Shown one piece after another: positions 11,301 to 23,300 of a stretch of DNA of 64,000 nucleotides; position 1 is the first letter of the stretch, and each line of letters starts with the position of its first letter. The position numbers were made by a program, and so were the translations under genes. The notes beneath the pieces are model-generated. The model worked only from the letters and a program-made list of their open reading frames with translations, was not told the origin of the DNA and did not search any database. This stretch comes from Siderastrea siderea (Eukaryota > Cnidaria > Anthozoa > Scleractinia > Rhizangiidae), in NCBI GenBank assembly GCA_964030785.1, contig OZ034970.1, positions 36,928,401-36,992,400 on the forward strand. The letters are read 5' to 3'.

Positions 11301-14300
11301 GAGCAGGGATGGCGCAGTGTTGGGACTCGCCTCCCACCAAAGCGGCCAGGATTTCATTCCCGGACTCGGCGTCAGATGTGGGCTGAGTTTGTTGGTTCTC
11401 GTCCTTGCTCCGAGCGGTTTTTCTCCGGGTACTCCGGTCTTCCACTCTCCTCAAAAACCAGCATTTCCAAATGCCAATTCGATCTGGATTTCATTCTCCC
11501 CGATTAGTGATGCACTTGTGCACAGCTAGAAGATCGAGGCTACAAAAAAAAGTTATTTATTTATTTATTTATTTATTTTTCTCATCGTGTAAATTTAGAG
11601 AACCAGCATAAAATGGGTTAAATTTAATTAATCTGTGAATTGTTTAAACAGCTGTCTTCTTTTTTATGGACGAAGCGTTAATCAGCGGCCATCTTGAAGT
11701 GGGCGTAACAGGAAAATAAGCCCGGGTGATCAGTTAACTAAAGTATACTCGTCCAGGAATGAGTCTTTTTGATCTCCTCTTCAGGTGTCATGCTTGGTAA
11801 ACCCTCGAGGGAATCATGTCAAAGTCATGTTAAAAACAACCCGTAAATTACTTCGACGTTTCGCATGCACACCTTCATTCCCTCCATCCGGGATATGGCT
11901 CGGAGAGGCCGCAGCGCTCGCAACGTCCGAAGGGATCGAAAAACAGACAATCGTTTGTTCTCTGACAAGCAAGCGAGCGAGATCTGTAGGAAGGAAATTA
12001 ACGAAACAGTGATTTTTACATACGACATAACATGGGGAGGGAAAAGGGCCGTAACTCTAGTTACAGGATACTTTTCAATTTTCACCTGAGGGTCAGCACG
12101 AAGATTCTGCATATTGGAAAACGGTGGACGACTGATGTGATTTAAAAAATTTACCAATTGCAACGAACAGATTTATCTGAGGATACAAAACGTTACATGG
12201 GATTGAACAAAGCTAACGTGCATTTGCTGCATCTACTTGCAACGCTGTTCTGAGCTAAGGGAAGAGCTGTTTAAACACCTTTGGATCGGTTTACGTGTCC
12301 GAAATTGTCATGAGCACCTCCGTTACGATAAGCCCACCGTGCAGTTCCCATACACATCCTTATAATATTTTCAATGGTCGTTTTTTTAAGTTTGCCCTGC
12401 CAGTGTTTCTACTATTAGGCGAGCCTATATATTTATTAGAGAGCTTTTGATGAGAGAGCGCGTACGATATTGCGTGTTACCATTGTCAAGCCAGTCCCCT
12501 CCAAAAGCCCTGGCTCCTCCAAGTCCCTAACCACTAGAGAAGGAGATCTAGACTCCTGAAATAAATCTGGCGTGAGACATGGAAATCTAAACAAGTGCCT
12601 AGGTTTAAAAGATCGTAGTCTCACTCAATCCTGATTACTCAATACTCTTAATTCGATCTACGAGTCTATATTGTCTCACTCACCGCCACGATAAAGGCGT
12701 CCAAACAATTCCACACTGAAGAGAAATATTTAACGACACCAAGGCCAAGAATCTTTAGAATGAACTCCAGTGAAAAAACAGCAGCGAAGAAATAGTTGAG
12801 AATTCCTAGCGCCTTTTGAAGAAGTGGTCTCTCGGGAAGGTGAATGTCCTCAAAAACCTGGGGAAATGAATACACAGTTTTGCACAGTTTACCTTGGTGA
12901 AAGTTTTTTCAGGGAAGATGGCACACTTTAATTAAGGAAATATTTGTAAGGCAATGGAGCAACAGAAAAGGTTCAAGTAGGGGTGAGCTTTCTAGAGCTT
13001 GAAGTCCTAACCCGATTTCAAACCAAAATTATTTTCATATATTATAATTAGATCTAATCCCTAAACCGATGAACTTTTATAATCAAAACGGCAAAACTCT
13101 ATTCCCTGTTTTATATCAACAAAAAAAACCTATCCTATTTGAAAGCAAAAGGGATAAAAACCACACTCCATTTTATCCTAAATGGCCAATACTCATACAC
13201 CAGTGGAGAAGTACATAATTAGCTAGCTTGATGAGAAAAGGTAATTAAACTATAATAACTTATTAAGGTACCAAATTTCAGGAGCTCAACAGGAAACGTC
13301 ACCTTTTCTGACTGTGGAAAGGTACTTAGAAGCTTGTCGAAATCATTACAAGCTTATTAAAAATGTTAAATTAGACCAGAACTTATCAGAACTTATACTA
13401 ACGCAGACTTATCAGCCACGAAGCCGATGTGCAAAAAGCCTCTTACCCTGCTTTTCCTGGTAAGTCTGAAAACTCTGGTCCTCTTTATAAGATTCAAGTG
13501 ACCAGGGTAAAACCAGGCTCTAGAAGGTCTGGTTCAACCAAGCTAGCCCTGTTAGCCTGGTTGACTTGACATATATAACCAAGAACCAGGGTTACCACGC
13601 TCAAACATTAGCTGCGAAAAGCTTGTTTGATCTTGGTAAGTCTGGTAACCATGGCCATTACGTTAAGCTTAATCTTACCAGGACGAAGCTACTGAACATG
13701 ACAGTGAACAGTATGAACCACTCGAAGTACTTGTGTTCCACCAGACATCTGATGCTGCATCGGAACTTAAGCCACGTGAAGTGCTGCTTGGAGGACACAG
13801 GAAACACACAGCACTCCGGCAGACAGTCATCTACTTCAACAATGTATCTTTCGGGTGTCCTTTTTGGTGACCGGTTGTCAGCAGATATCAAATCGACTGA
13901 ACCTTGGATGAGAAACAGACTATATATAAGAACTCGTAGTTGTCCACCTGTGGCTTTAAGGCTCAAGGGTGGAACATTTTCACAAAGGTCGTGGGTTTGA
14001 TCGCTGTTGTAGCCTTAGACTCTTCCAGGTTTCATTTCCACCAATCATAAGAAAACCAAACCCAACAAATGGCGTTATTATGTATTCAAAACAGGAATGC
14101 CTTATACTTTTGTTAAAACATCTATATAGCGCTTTGTGTTGAAATTCAACTCGATCACATCATGGCACTAGCTAGAAATTGTCGTTTCATTCTCTTTCTT
14201 AAAGCTACGCTATTTAACTCATAAAAAATGTTTAACAGTAATACACTACGGCATTTTAGCGTTTAAAGGCCAGAGAACACTCATATGCAAACGTATTGTG

Positions 14301-17300
14301 GTTAATATAAAGGGGTAAAGTAGTTAATGTAGCATTACTGACTTCGAATACTCGATCATTAAACTGACCCTCCTGAACTTTCCCATATGTCCTGCTTGAC
14401 CCGCTTCCTTTCTGTTTACTCAGGGGGGTCCCCTGTGCTGTCACGTTACTCTCGAGTAGCTGCACCTCGTATATTTTGTATCTTTCTTTAAACGTAGCCA
14501 CAAACAACCGAGTCTTTTTTGTCTTGGTAAGTCTCTTGAGAATTTTGTTCAGTCTTGAATTGTTATTTTGCTCATCATCGGAGTCATTATCGTCGTCTTC
14601 AGAATCAAAAGCACTCAACAACAGAGCAATAAAGAGATTAAGGACCTGCGTTTAACAAGCAAAGAAGACAAAGCCATGTGTTATATGTTCATCAAAATAA
14701 AACAAATACCAAAAGTTCCTACTGACAAGAGATCTGCGTTTCCACCATTGGTTATGGAGACATGCATCGGATGTTCATTTATAGCCGACCTTTGCAGCGA
14801 GTCACAGTAGCCATTCGCGTATGAAAATGGTTTTCGAAATGTTTAGTTGCTGGATTAATGGAAACATTAGCTTTTTTAAAAAACCTCTCTTAGCCGTTTT
14901 CATTAAGTCCGGGCCAACAACAAACGCCTCCACATGAAAGTACAGGGGTTTCATGAGGAATTGTCATTCTTTCAAAAGTATTAATTTATTCCTACAACTT
15001 AAGTTAAAACCAAAATGTAGTGATTTGACAATTGCCGACTGAAGAGACCTAGCAGCTTAAACTCTATGTAGTAGCATATCGGGCCACTTTAGGAAATTTC
15101 AATAGCAAATCACAAAACCGGATATTGATCACGTGGCCTAATTCCATTTGACAGATGCGTATAGTTATCCCATACCAGTTTACATAGTTTTGTTCCTAAT
15201 TATACTCAGAAAGAAATTAGAAGGCATCTATAGTGTCCCCCCTACACGTCTTTTGGTAATTTTTTCTCGAGGTAATACTCACAATGAAATTTCCGATAAC
15301 GAAACCAGGCAAAAAGAATAAGATGGCGACTGGGTTAGTTGCCCTCATACAATCCCAGAGAGGCTCGATCCACTCCCCGCACAGCACTCTGAACACCATC
15401 ATGAACGCGTGCCAAAAGTCGTTGAAATTCCAACGCGGCACTTCATCGTCACCAAACTTTTCCTTCGTGTAAGCGTCGCCAAAAACCTCAATGCCGACTA
15501 CAGCGAATACGTAGATGATGACGCCGAGGATGAGTGTGATGTTCCCAACAGGCCCCACGCTCTTCGTTATGGCTGTCACTAGTTTGGCCATGGTTTTCCA
15601 GGACTGAGCAAGGTTAAGAACTCGGAACTGAAATGAAAAGTTGAAAGTAAGGAAGACAGATGTGAGCATCGTCGGGACCACCAGTTTATGAGAGAAATGG
15701 AGCAAGCCTGTTTCTGGACCTCAGACAGTCTGGGTCACTCGCACACAATTCCTCCTCATCCTGTCTGATATAGACTGTCTGGAATCACGCTTTGTCCATC
15801 AGACTACACTGAGTAGGGAGAAAAATCTACTCGACACTATTCTGCCCGTTCACATGTTTAACACTCTTCAACCTCATTTACACAGAGTTTTCTTCGCGTT
15901 TTAGCCCTTTTCTAACGATTCTTTGTTTTCTACCCTCGCTTCGTCCGCTATGGTTTTTCGACAGTTAATGCTCACCTTCGGTGTCCACCGCACCAGTTTT
16001 CACGCAACTATCCAAATGAACTGAAATTCTGGATGTCGACAAATTCTAGCGAACTTACTATAAATTCGACTTAAGGACGGTGCCTCCTTTTATTACTACG
16101 CGTACATTCTGTGCATCTCGGGATATTCAGGTTTCTTAAGGAATTAGCCCACTTATACAACAATATTTTTGCGCGGCTTATGACTACGTGGAAAAAGCAG
16201 ATCTATCAGAATCCAAAAAGAAAATTGGGGGTAACCACGCATTTTTCAGAGATAATTGAGCTTAAAATTGGAAAGAAATTTCATTACATTCTTTGTATTT
16301 TAACGCTTTTTTAGAATTATGGTGGCTTAATTATCTCTGAAAAATGCGTTGCTACCCATAGTTTTCTTTTTGGATCCCAATAACTCTTGCTAAGATCTGC
16401 TTTTTCCCCATAGTCATAACCTTTGCAGAAATACATCTGTATTAGGAGGTACAGTCCTTAAGTTTACACATGTGATTTAGTGATTAAATGGGCTCCGCCA
16501 TTAGGATCTCCACGTTTCTGGATCAAACCTGTGCTGAAATTAACGCAAAGAGGGAGACATCAAATGATTTTCCCAAAGGGAGAACAAACCATGACAAGGT
16601 TTAAGCGAATTCGTGAGGACGTACACAAGGGAATAGCTGGGAAAAATGTTACAGTTTCTTCAAGTGGCAATCTATTTTTATCCTGGGCATCCGTAACAAA
16701 CGATATTTCGTTGTAGTTCTAGAAAGCTAGAAGAATAACTTTAAATAACCTATAAACCATTATTTTTGGTTTTGTTTGGTCCCAGTATGTCTTTTAACTG
16801 GTTAAATTGATAAAAAGAATTGGTAACGTACTGAGAGCGCCCTTAAAATCTCCGCTCGAATCACATCAAAACGTCGGCTTGCAGGACGCGGGTCTTAACA
16901 GAGCATCTGATAGCATCGAGAACGGTGACACACCAAACTTACCAGTCTTAAGCTACGGAAGATACTGAAGCTTCCACCAGATTCTGTAAGATAACCAGCA
17001 ACACTTGCAATCACAATGACGGCATCAAGTACGTTCCATCTGCTCTTGACGTAAGTCAGTGGTCCGAAGGCGATGAGTTTCCAAATCATCTCGGCGACAA
17101 AGATTATCGTAAACACCTAAAGAATGAATCGTATATATAAGTATGCACTATACATGCAAAGAGTGCTTTACGCACGCTCATACTGGCCACTCAAACTCCA
17201 GAAACATGCGGGGATGGCGCAGTGGTGAGAGCACTTGCCGCCCACCAATGTGGCCCTGGTTCCATTCTCGAGCTCGCCGTCATATGTGGGTTTCAGTTTG

Positions 17301-20300
17301 TTGACTGTTGTCGTCCTTGCTCCGAGAGGTTTTTATCCGGCTACCCCGGCTTTTCCGTCTCCTCAAAACCCAACTTCCAATTCCATCTGAATACAGCGGA
17401 GGAAGAGCCACCTCGTGGATGTGCTACTTCTAATTCCCATTTATCTTATTATATTTTAAACGAAATAGCTTCTTTTGATGGCATTGCACAAGTTTTTCCC
17501 CCCAATTTTGCCTGTTTGAGGCTGCGTATTTTCTTGTGGGGTATATGTTAGAACAAACACTTCTCCCAATTTCACGGAAAAGTGGTGGAAATTTTCCTCT
17601 CACTGTCAACTTCAACTTCAGTGAATGTAGTATTAACAATTATTATTTGGCAGGGCGCCCTCTGTTCCCTGTGAGACGAAGAGTAACAGTGAAACGATTA
17701 CATACCATGTTGCACAAGTCCAGAACTCTCTCGAACGACTTTTCAATCCCATGATGATAAAGAGCAAGTACAATGGTGTTCAACAAAATAACCCCTATGA
17801 TAACCCCATCAAACGCAGCACATTCAGCAACAGAACGCATGCCTTTTCTCAGAGGCTTCAGGAACGGTAACCTGTCAAAACAGGTTTCACATCTGGTCTT
17901 TGCGTACTGATAGCAATTCCGAACTCTTCCAACAAGACTCGACTGTTTTGTACTGGAATCTGTCTGTTCCACTTTGGGAACTTCAGTGACAATGCAGGCG
18001 GTTTGAATCACTTCAACCATTGCACCCTTGGTCTTATTGAGTTTCCGCAAAGGTTTCAGGATCTTCAAAGTGTCAGAGTCTGCGATATACGAAAAAGCAG
18101 TTTTCTTCAAGAGCTCTTTCCGCCTTTCCTGTCAAATAAAGAAGAAAAGGCAAAGCACATTTTTTGTCACGAAAAGTTTGTCTTTTTTTTGGTTTAGAAG
18201 GGCATTCCAGGAAATTCTGAAGAACCATCTGGAACATCACCCTCTTTTACTGTAAAATCCATCTGGCAAACGCAGAGACCAAACACACTAAGTTGAATTC
18301 TTTGTCTTTAAATTTTGCCATTGAAGTCAAGCCAAAAGAATACAACCTACGATGAAAAAAATTAAAAGTAACAGTTGCAATTACTGCGCACTCAGTCTTC
18401 TCAAGTAAATTGGTGAAGAGGCAAATCAAAAATGTTTATATCTACAATGGTGAAAATTAAGCACGTATCGAAACTGCTTGCAGAATTTTCGTAAAATTAA
18501 CTGCTTTAGAAAGATAGCCTGTTGAGTTTACATCTTGCTTATAAAGAAGGATTCATTTATATTAAATAAGATATGTCTTCTTGATTGGCTTATGGATCCT
18601 CAAAGTCCCCTCACTTCGGCAATCTCAGTACCCTACGATGCTAAAATAACCGTTAAATTATTGCCAAGGTTTTGGTACCAAGGGATGATTGGAACAAGTG
18701 TAACAACAGTGTTATGACTTACCTCCTGTACGATAGATTGCAGTTCTTTTTCGTAGGACAAATACACCACAGCCAAGACCAGATTAAGCAGATAGAACGA
18801 GCAGAAGAAAATGGTGATCACGAAGTAGGATACATACCATACTCCCAGGGCCTTTATGATCTGGAATTGATTCGGAAAAAGAATAGCACACAACAATTCA
18901 TCATCATTAAAAATTTGGAGCCTGCCCTAAAAATATTTCAGAGAAATTAAACAAATGTACCATTTTGTGAAAGTTACCGTTATTGCTATTTGAGAACTAG
19001 ACCTAATTTGATATAGAAAATGGCGTTATTGGTTTGCTCAAACCTTTTAGGCTTGACACCCCGTCACGCGAGCTAATCAGGTTGCTGAAGTTTGGATAAA
19101 ACCATGGTTAAGTCATTTTTGGCGTTCAGACAAACTGATTGCTAGGCGTGTGTGCAATTTTCTGTAAAGTATGTCTGCAAACCAAAATCGTTACTGATCG
19201 ACAATTACACGAGAGGATGTCTGCACGTGAAATCAAAATGTGAACGTTTGTGGCCATTTATGCCAGCTGATACCCCACTAAGGTCCACACTTAGGCGCGA
19301 TGTTGTAGCAGTCAGTGAGAGGGATTTTAGATCCACTTTCGATCAGAAGAGCGGAGGTTTGCTGCTGCAAAGCTCGGTTGAACTCTGCATTCACGTGCTG
19401 TGTCCTTAGAAAAGAGACTTTACTCCCAACTGCATCTCATTGCCCAGGTGTACACCGGCGAAAACTACTGGTGGGAAAACCTTGCGAAAATGGCTTGAGA
19501 AAAATCGTAACTGAGAACCTGGTCGGTAAGTTTCAGAATCCTTCACACCAACCCTGCTCCCACAAAGAAAAGTGTACTTAAACTGTAGTAAGTACCTTGT
19601 TGTAAAGGTTTTCCCAGTAGTCCATTGTGAGAATCTGGAAGGCCATCAATAAGGCCCATCCAATGTTATCGAAACTGGTGAATCCATGATCAGGGTTTGG
19701 CCCGGCGTCCGACATGCAGGTGTAATTAACTGGACAAGAGCTAAAACAACAACACTTTTGTTTACAATTTTTGCAATCGAACGAACGTCCGACAGCGTCC
19801 GACAACGCCCAGTGTCCGACATGCAGGTGTAATTAACTGGACAAGAGCTAAAACAACAACACCTTTGTTTACAATTTTTGCAATCGAACGAACGTCCGAC
19901 AGCGTCCGACATGCAGGTGTAATTAACTGGACAAGAGCTAAAACAACAACACTTTTGTTTACAATTTTTGCAATCGAACGAACGTCCGACAGCGTCCGAC
20001 AACGCCCAGCGTCCGACATGCAGGTGTAATTAACTGGACAAGAGCTAAAACAACAACACCTTTGTTTACAATTTTTGCAATCGAACGAACGTTATTTAGA
20101 AAGGTATTCTAAAGGAGTCATAGCAATACCAAGATCATTGTGCTGTAGAAGGTGATTCTGACTTTCTTGTCTTTAGACCAAGTCATAGTCTACTCATTCA
20201 AATGAAAGCTACTGATCAGTACTTTTACTTGTTTGTTTTTTCACTTGTTTTATTTCTTTTTCCTTTTTATTACCAGCAGAAAATTTGAAGAAATTATACT

Positions 20301-23300
20301 TTGGTACTTTTAGCAAGGGATGGCTTAAACTATTATCCATCTTAAATAGAGGAGAGGGAAATGTTTCTATAGCACTTTCTATAGCGCACTTACCCTGCCC
20401 AGGAAGAATTTCCACATATCACTGGTTCGCCCTGACGCATGTACCACATACCTGGAAAAAGGACAATAAATTCACAAACATGGTAAGTTATTTTTAAAGC
20501 AAGAACTTAACAAACGTTTAATTGTGCATGTATTTGAACTTGAAAATATCTAAATTACCACAAAAGACGAAATGTAACTTTTAGTTACAATTAATATGGG
20601 TATGAACACTACAGGAAATCTTGCAATCGCGACTCTGTTCCCGAAGGCAATCATCTCAATTCCTGCCAGAGGAGAAGTTGCAAAGTAATGACGAAAGAAA
20701 TGCTTCTTTCGATGAAAATTTATCATTCTGGGCCAGTTAATTAGCTTCTCGAAATCCAGAGGTCGTCCATTTATCAGTTTGTCTACGAGGCGGAGTCTTC
20801 TATGAATGGATTAGAAGTATATTTGTTTTAGGAGACAGGTAAATGATTGAAAAGAAAGATTTTAGGTTGTTTTGCCAAAAGAAATTCTTCTTTCGAAGGA
20901 CACTGCGCACGCGATCATTATATATAGGTGAATATATAATGATTGTCAGGCCAGTCAGATTCACTTTTTCTCAGAGGACCACTGTGAATGGCTACCGAAA
21001 AAAATTAAGTACACCCAAAACTGGCTGGAAATGTGCATCCAGATGGCTTTGAACTCAATTTCGTGGAATAATTATGAAGCAAAAGTATTGAAAGGGCCGC
21101 AGTTAAGGAAGAGAGAGGTTTATTGGAAGGTCGTCTTCTTTACTTTAAAAAGTTACCATTACGTAGCCTGACTTATAGTTTCTTGTTAGTTTTAGTCCTT
21201 ACTTTCATTCTGAATGTATTCCACGAAATTCACAGTGAGGTTAGTTGGGATGTTGCGCACACACTTGTTTCTTAATTCTCCCACAAACAGCTGCAGCCCA
21301 ATGAGTGCCATCACAATGAGAAAGAACAAAAACAAAACCAGGACATCACTCAGCAGCTTCAGAGAACGGAGTAAGGTGTTCACCATCGCCTTTAAACCTG
21401 AAAAATGCAAAACGGAGGTTAGTTTTCTGGTCAGTATTGGCAAACCCAGTTCTGCGTCTTTTTTCCTGGACCAGCATTCAACCTGGTTCCCAAGGCCTCT
21501 CTAGCAAGCCTTTAGCCTTTAAGGAGCATGGTATTCTAGGTAAGCCTCGTAATCCTGGTAAGTGTCTCAAAAATTGGCCAACAGTAGCTTGCTTGCATCG
21601 TTTACGACTCACAAACCGCAGTCCGATAATCGCCAAGACAACAAGAAAGCACTCAGAACAACGGGACGTCAACAGCTTTAGAGAAAGAAGTAATGCGTTC
21701 AGCATCGCACGGAAACGTTTACCGCGAATGGAAGCGTTTACCAGGTATGCAACGAATAATTAAACAAATGGCACGAATAGAGTCGGAAGTTGTATTTACC
21801 CAGCAGTTTTCGACAATTTCGAAACTGATCATTCCCTCCCAAAGTGACACTTTGAGTCAGTGTTTGTGGATGAAATATTTAAGTGTTAAAAACCAGTCAT
21901 TCAAGAAGCGGTTGTTATTACCCGCTCACCTGATATAACGGAGATTGTCCTAAGAGCCCGCAGTACACGGATTGTACGGATGGCTGTGAAGTTTGCTATG
22001 TTTGGAGCCATTGTAACGTATCTATGAATTGAAAGAACAAGAAGAAGGAAAAAAGAATTAAGGCTTTAAAGAGACGCTACTGAATGAAAAACGGAAGGAA
22101 TTAAGATTCGACATCTCTCTGCTAAAACGGGAAAAAGTATTTGCCCCTATGACCTCCGACAGTCTCTTTATGACCCTAACTGAGCAAGAAAGGTCATTTG
22201 TCAGAAAGAAGATAAAATGTTAATGTATTCCAGCTTGTAGAAGTCTTGGGCACGTGCTTGAAATATGTTAATAGACAATCTGATTTTAAACAACAGTATT
22301 TTAGAACATAATCCCAGCAAACTGGAATATTTGGCCAGCTAAAAGTGCTGTGAAGGTCACCGTGCTGGACAGAAGACTATATAGCACTCGATATGGTTTA
22401 AATTACAGTAAAAAGGTCGGTAATTTAAAAGGCAGTAAGGCATTCAAATAGCATTGAAACCAATAGAACATGGGGTAGATGTATCAAGCAGTTTTCCCTC
22501 TCATAACGGTTACCCTAAAATGACGACGATAAAATCCAACCAGTTCCAGGGGTCTCTGAGATAGGCGTATGAATGAAGAATAAATCCACGGGACACGATC
22601 TTTAGAATCATTTCCGTTGTATAAATTGCGGTGAACACGTATCTGCAAAAAAATATGCTGACATTTTATGCCATTTGATAAAATCTCTTTAATTATTTGA
22701 AACCACAACAACAAAAACAGCAACAGCAACATTATTTTGAGTATTTACAAGGCTGAGGTAGAGCCTAGTGTTCAATCCTCTAGACTCAACGAGCAAGGTA
22801 GATCAAGGCTGGTGCTTTCTTTCCTATGAAACGACTAGGAGCATTACCGCTTCCCCTGGGTGGGATGCTAGTCCATTGCAGGGTTAGCCCCACCATTTAG
22901 GTAGGATTCCCGACATAACATGACGCAGAGACGTAGCCTTGAATTACCCATCGCCAGACCTTCTAGTAGAATGTCCAACGTGCTAACCACTACACTGCTT
23001 CTCATCTACTTCCAAACTGTTGAAAATTTACGGAAGAAAGGGTAGGAATTTCTGTCGAGTTCAGTCCGTTTATAAAAGCCTTGACACGTGAGCCCTGCAA
23101 CTCGGGGTAACATAAACTCTCGGATTCTTCTAAACTACCTCTTATGCTTAATTGTTAAGTCATTGAAGCATGAGTGCCGTTTTCGGTTTCAGTTCTTTTA
23201 ATTTATTTCAAAGCGTAATTGATTGTTCTTAACATAACACAACAAACTAGTTTTAACGAACAACAAATTTTACCGACTTACTCTGCTTCCTCTGGAGGAT

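Noticed and set aside
14256..14368. Extension of Nav exon 13 to the ORF end at 14,256
   Set aside because: The extra residues are unlike any channel linker, and the donor at 14,368 restores phase with the next exon, whereas the extension would terminate the protein.
19646..20019. Cys-rich repeat protein read through the tandem array (repeated [14 protein letters not shown])
   Set aside because: It is simply the in-frame translation of repeated intron and exon-edge DNA. Each unit includes an acceptor, and the 107-bp units break the frame.
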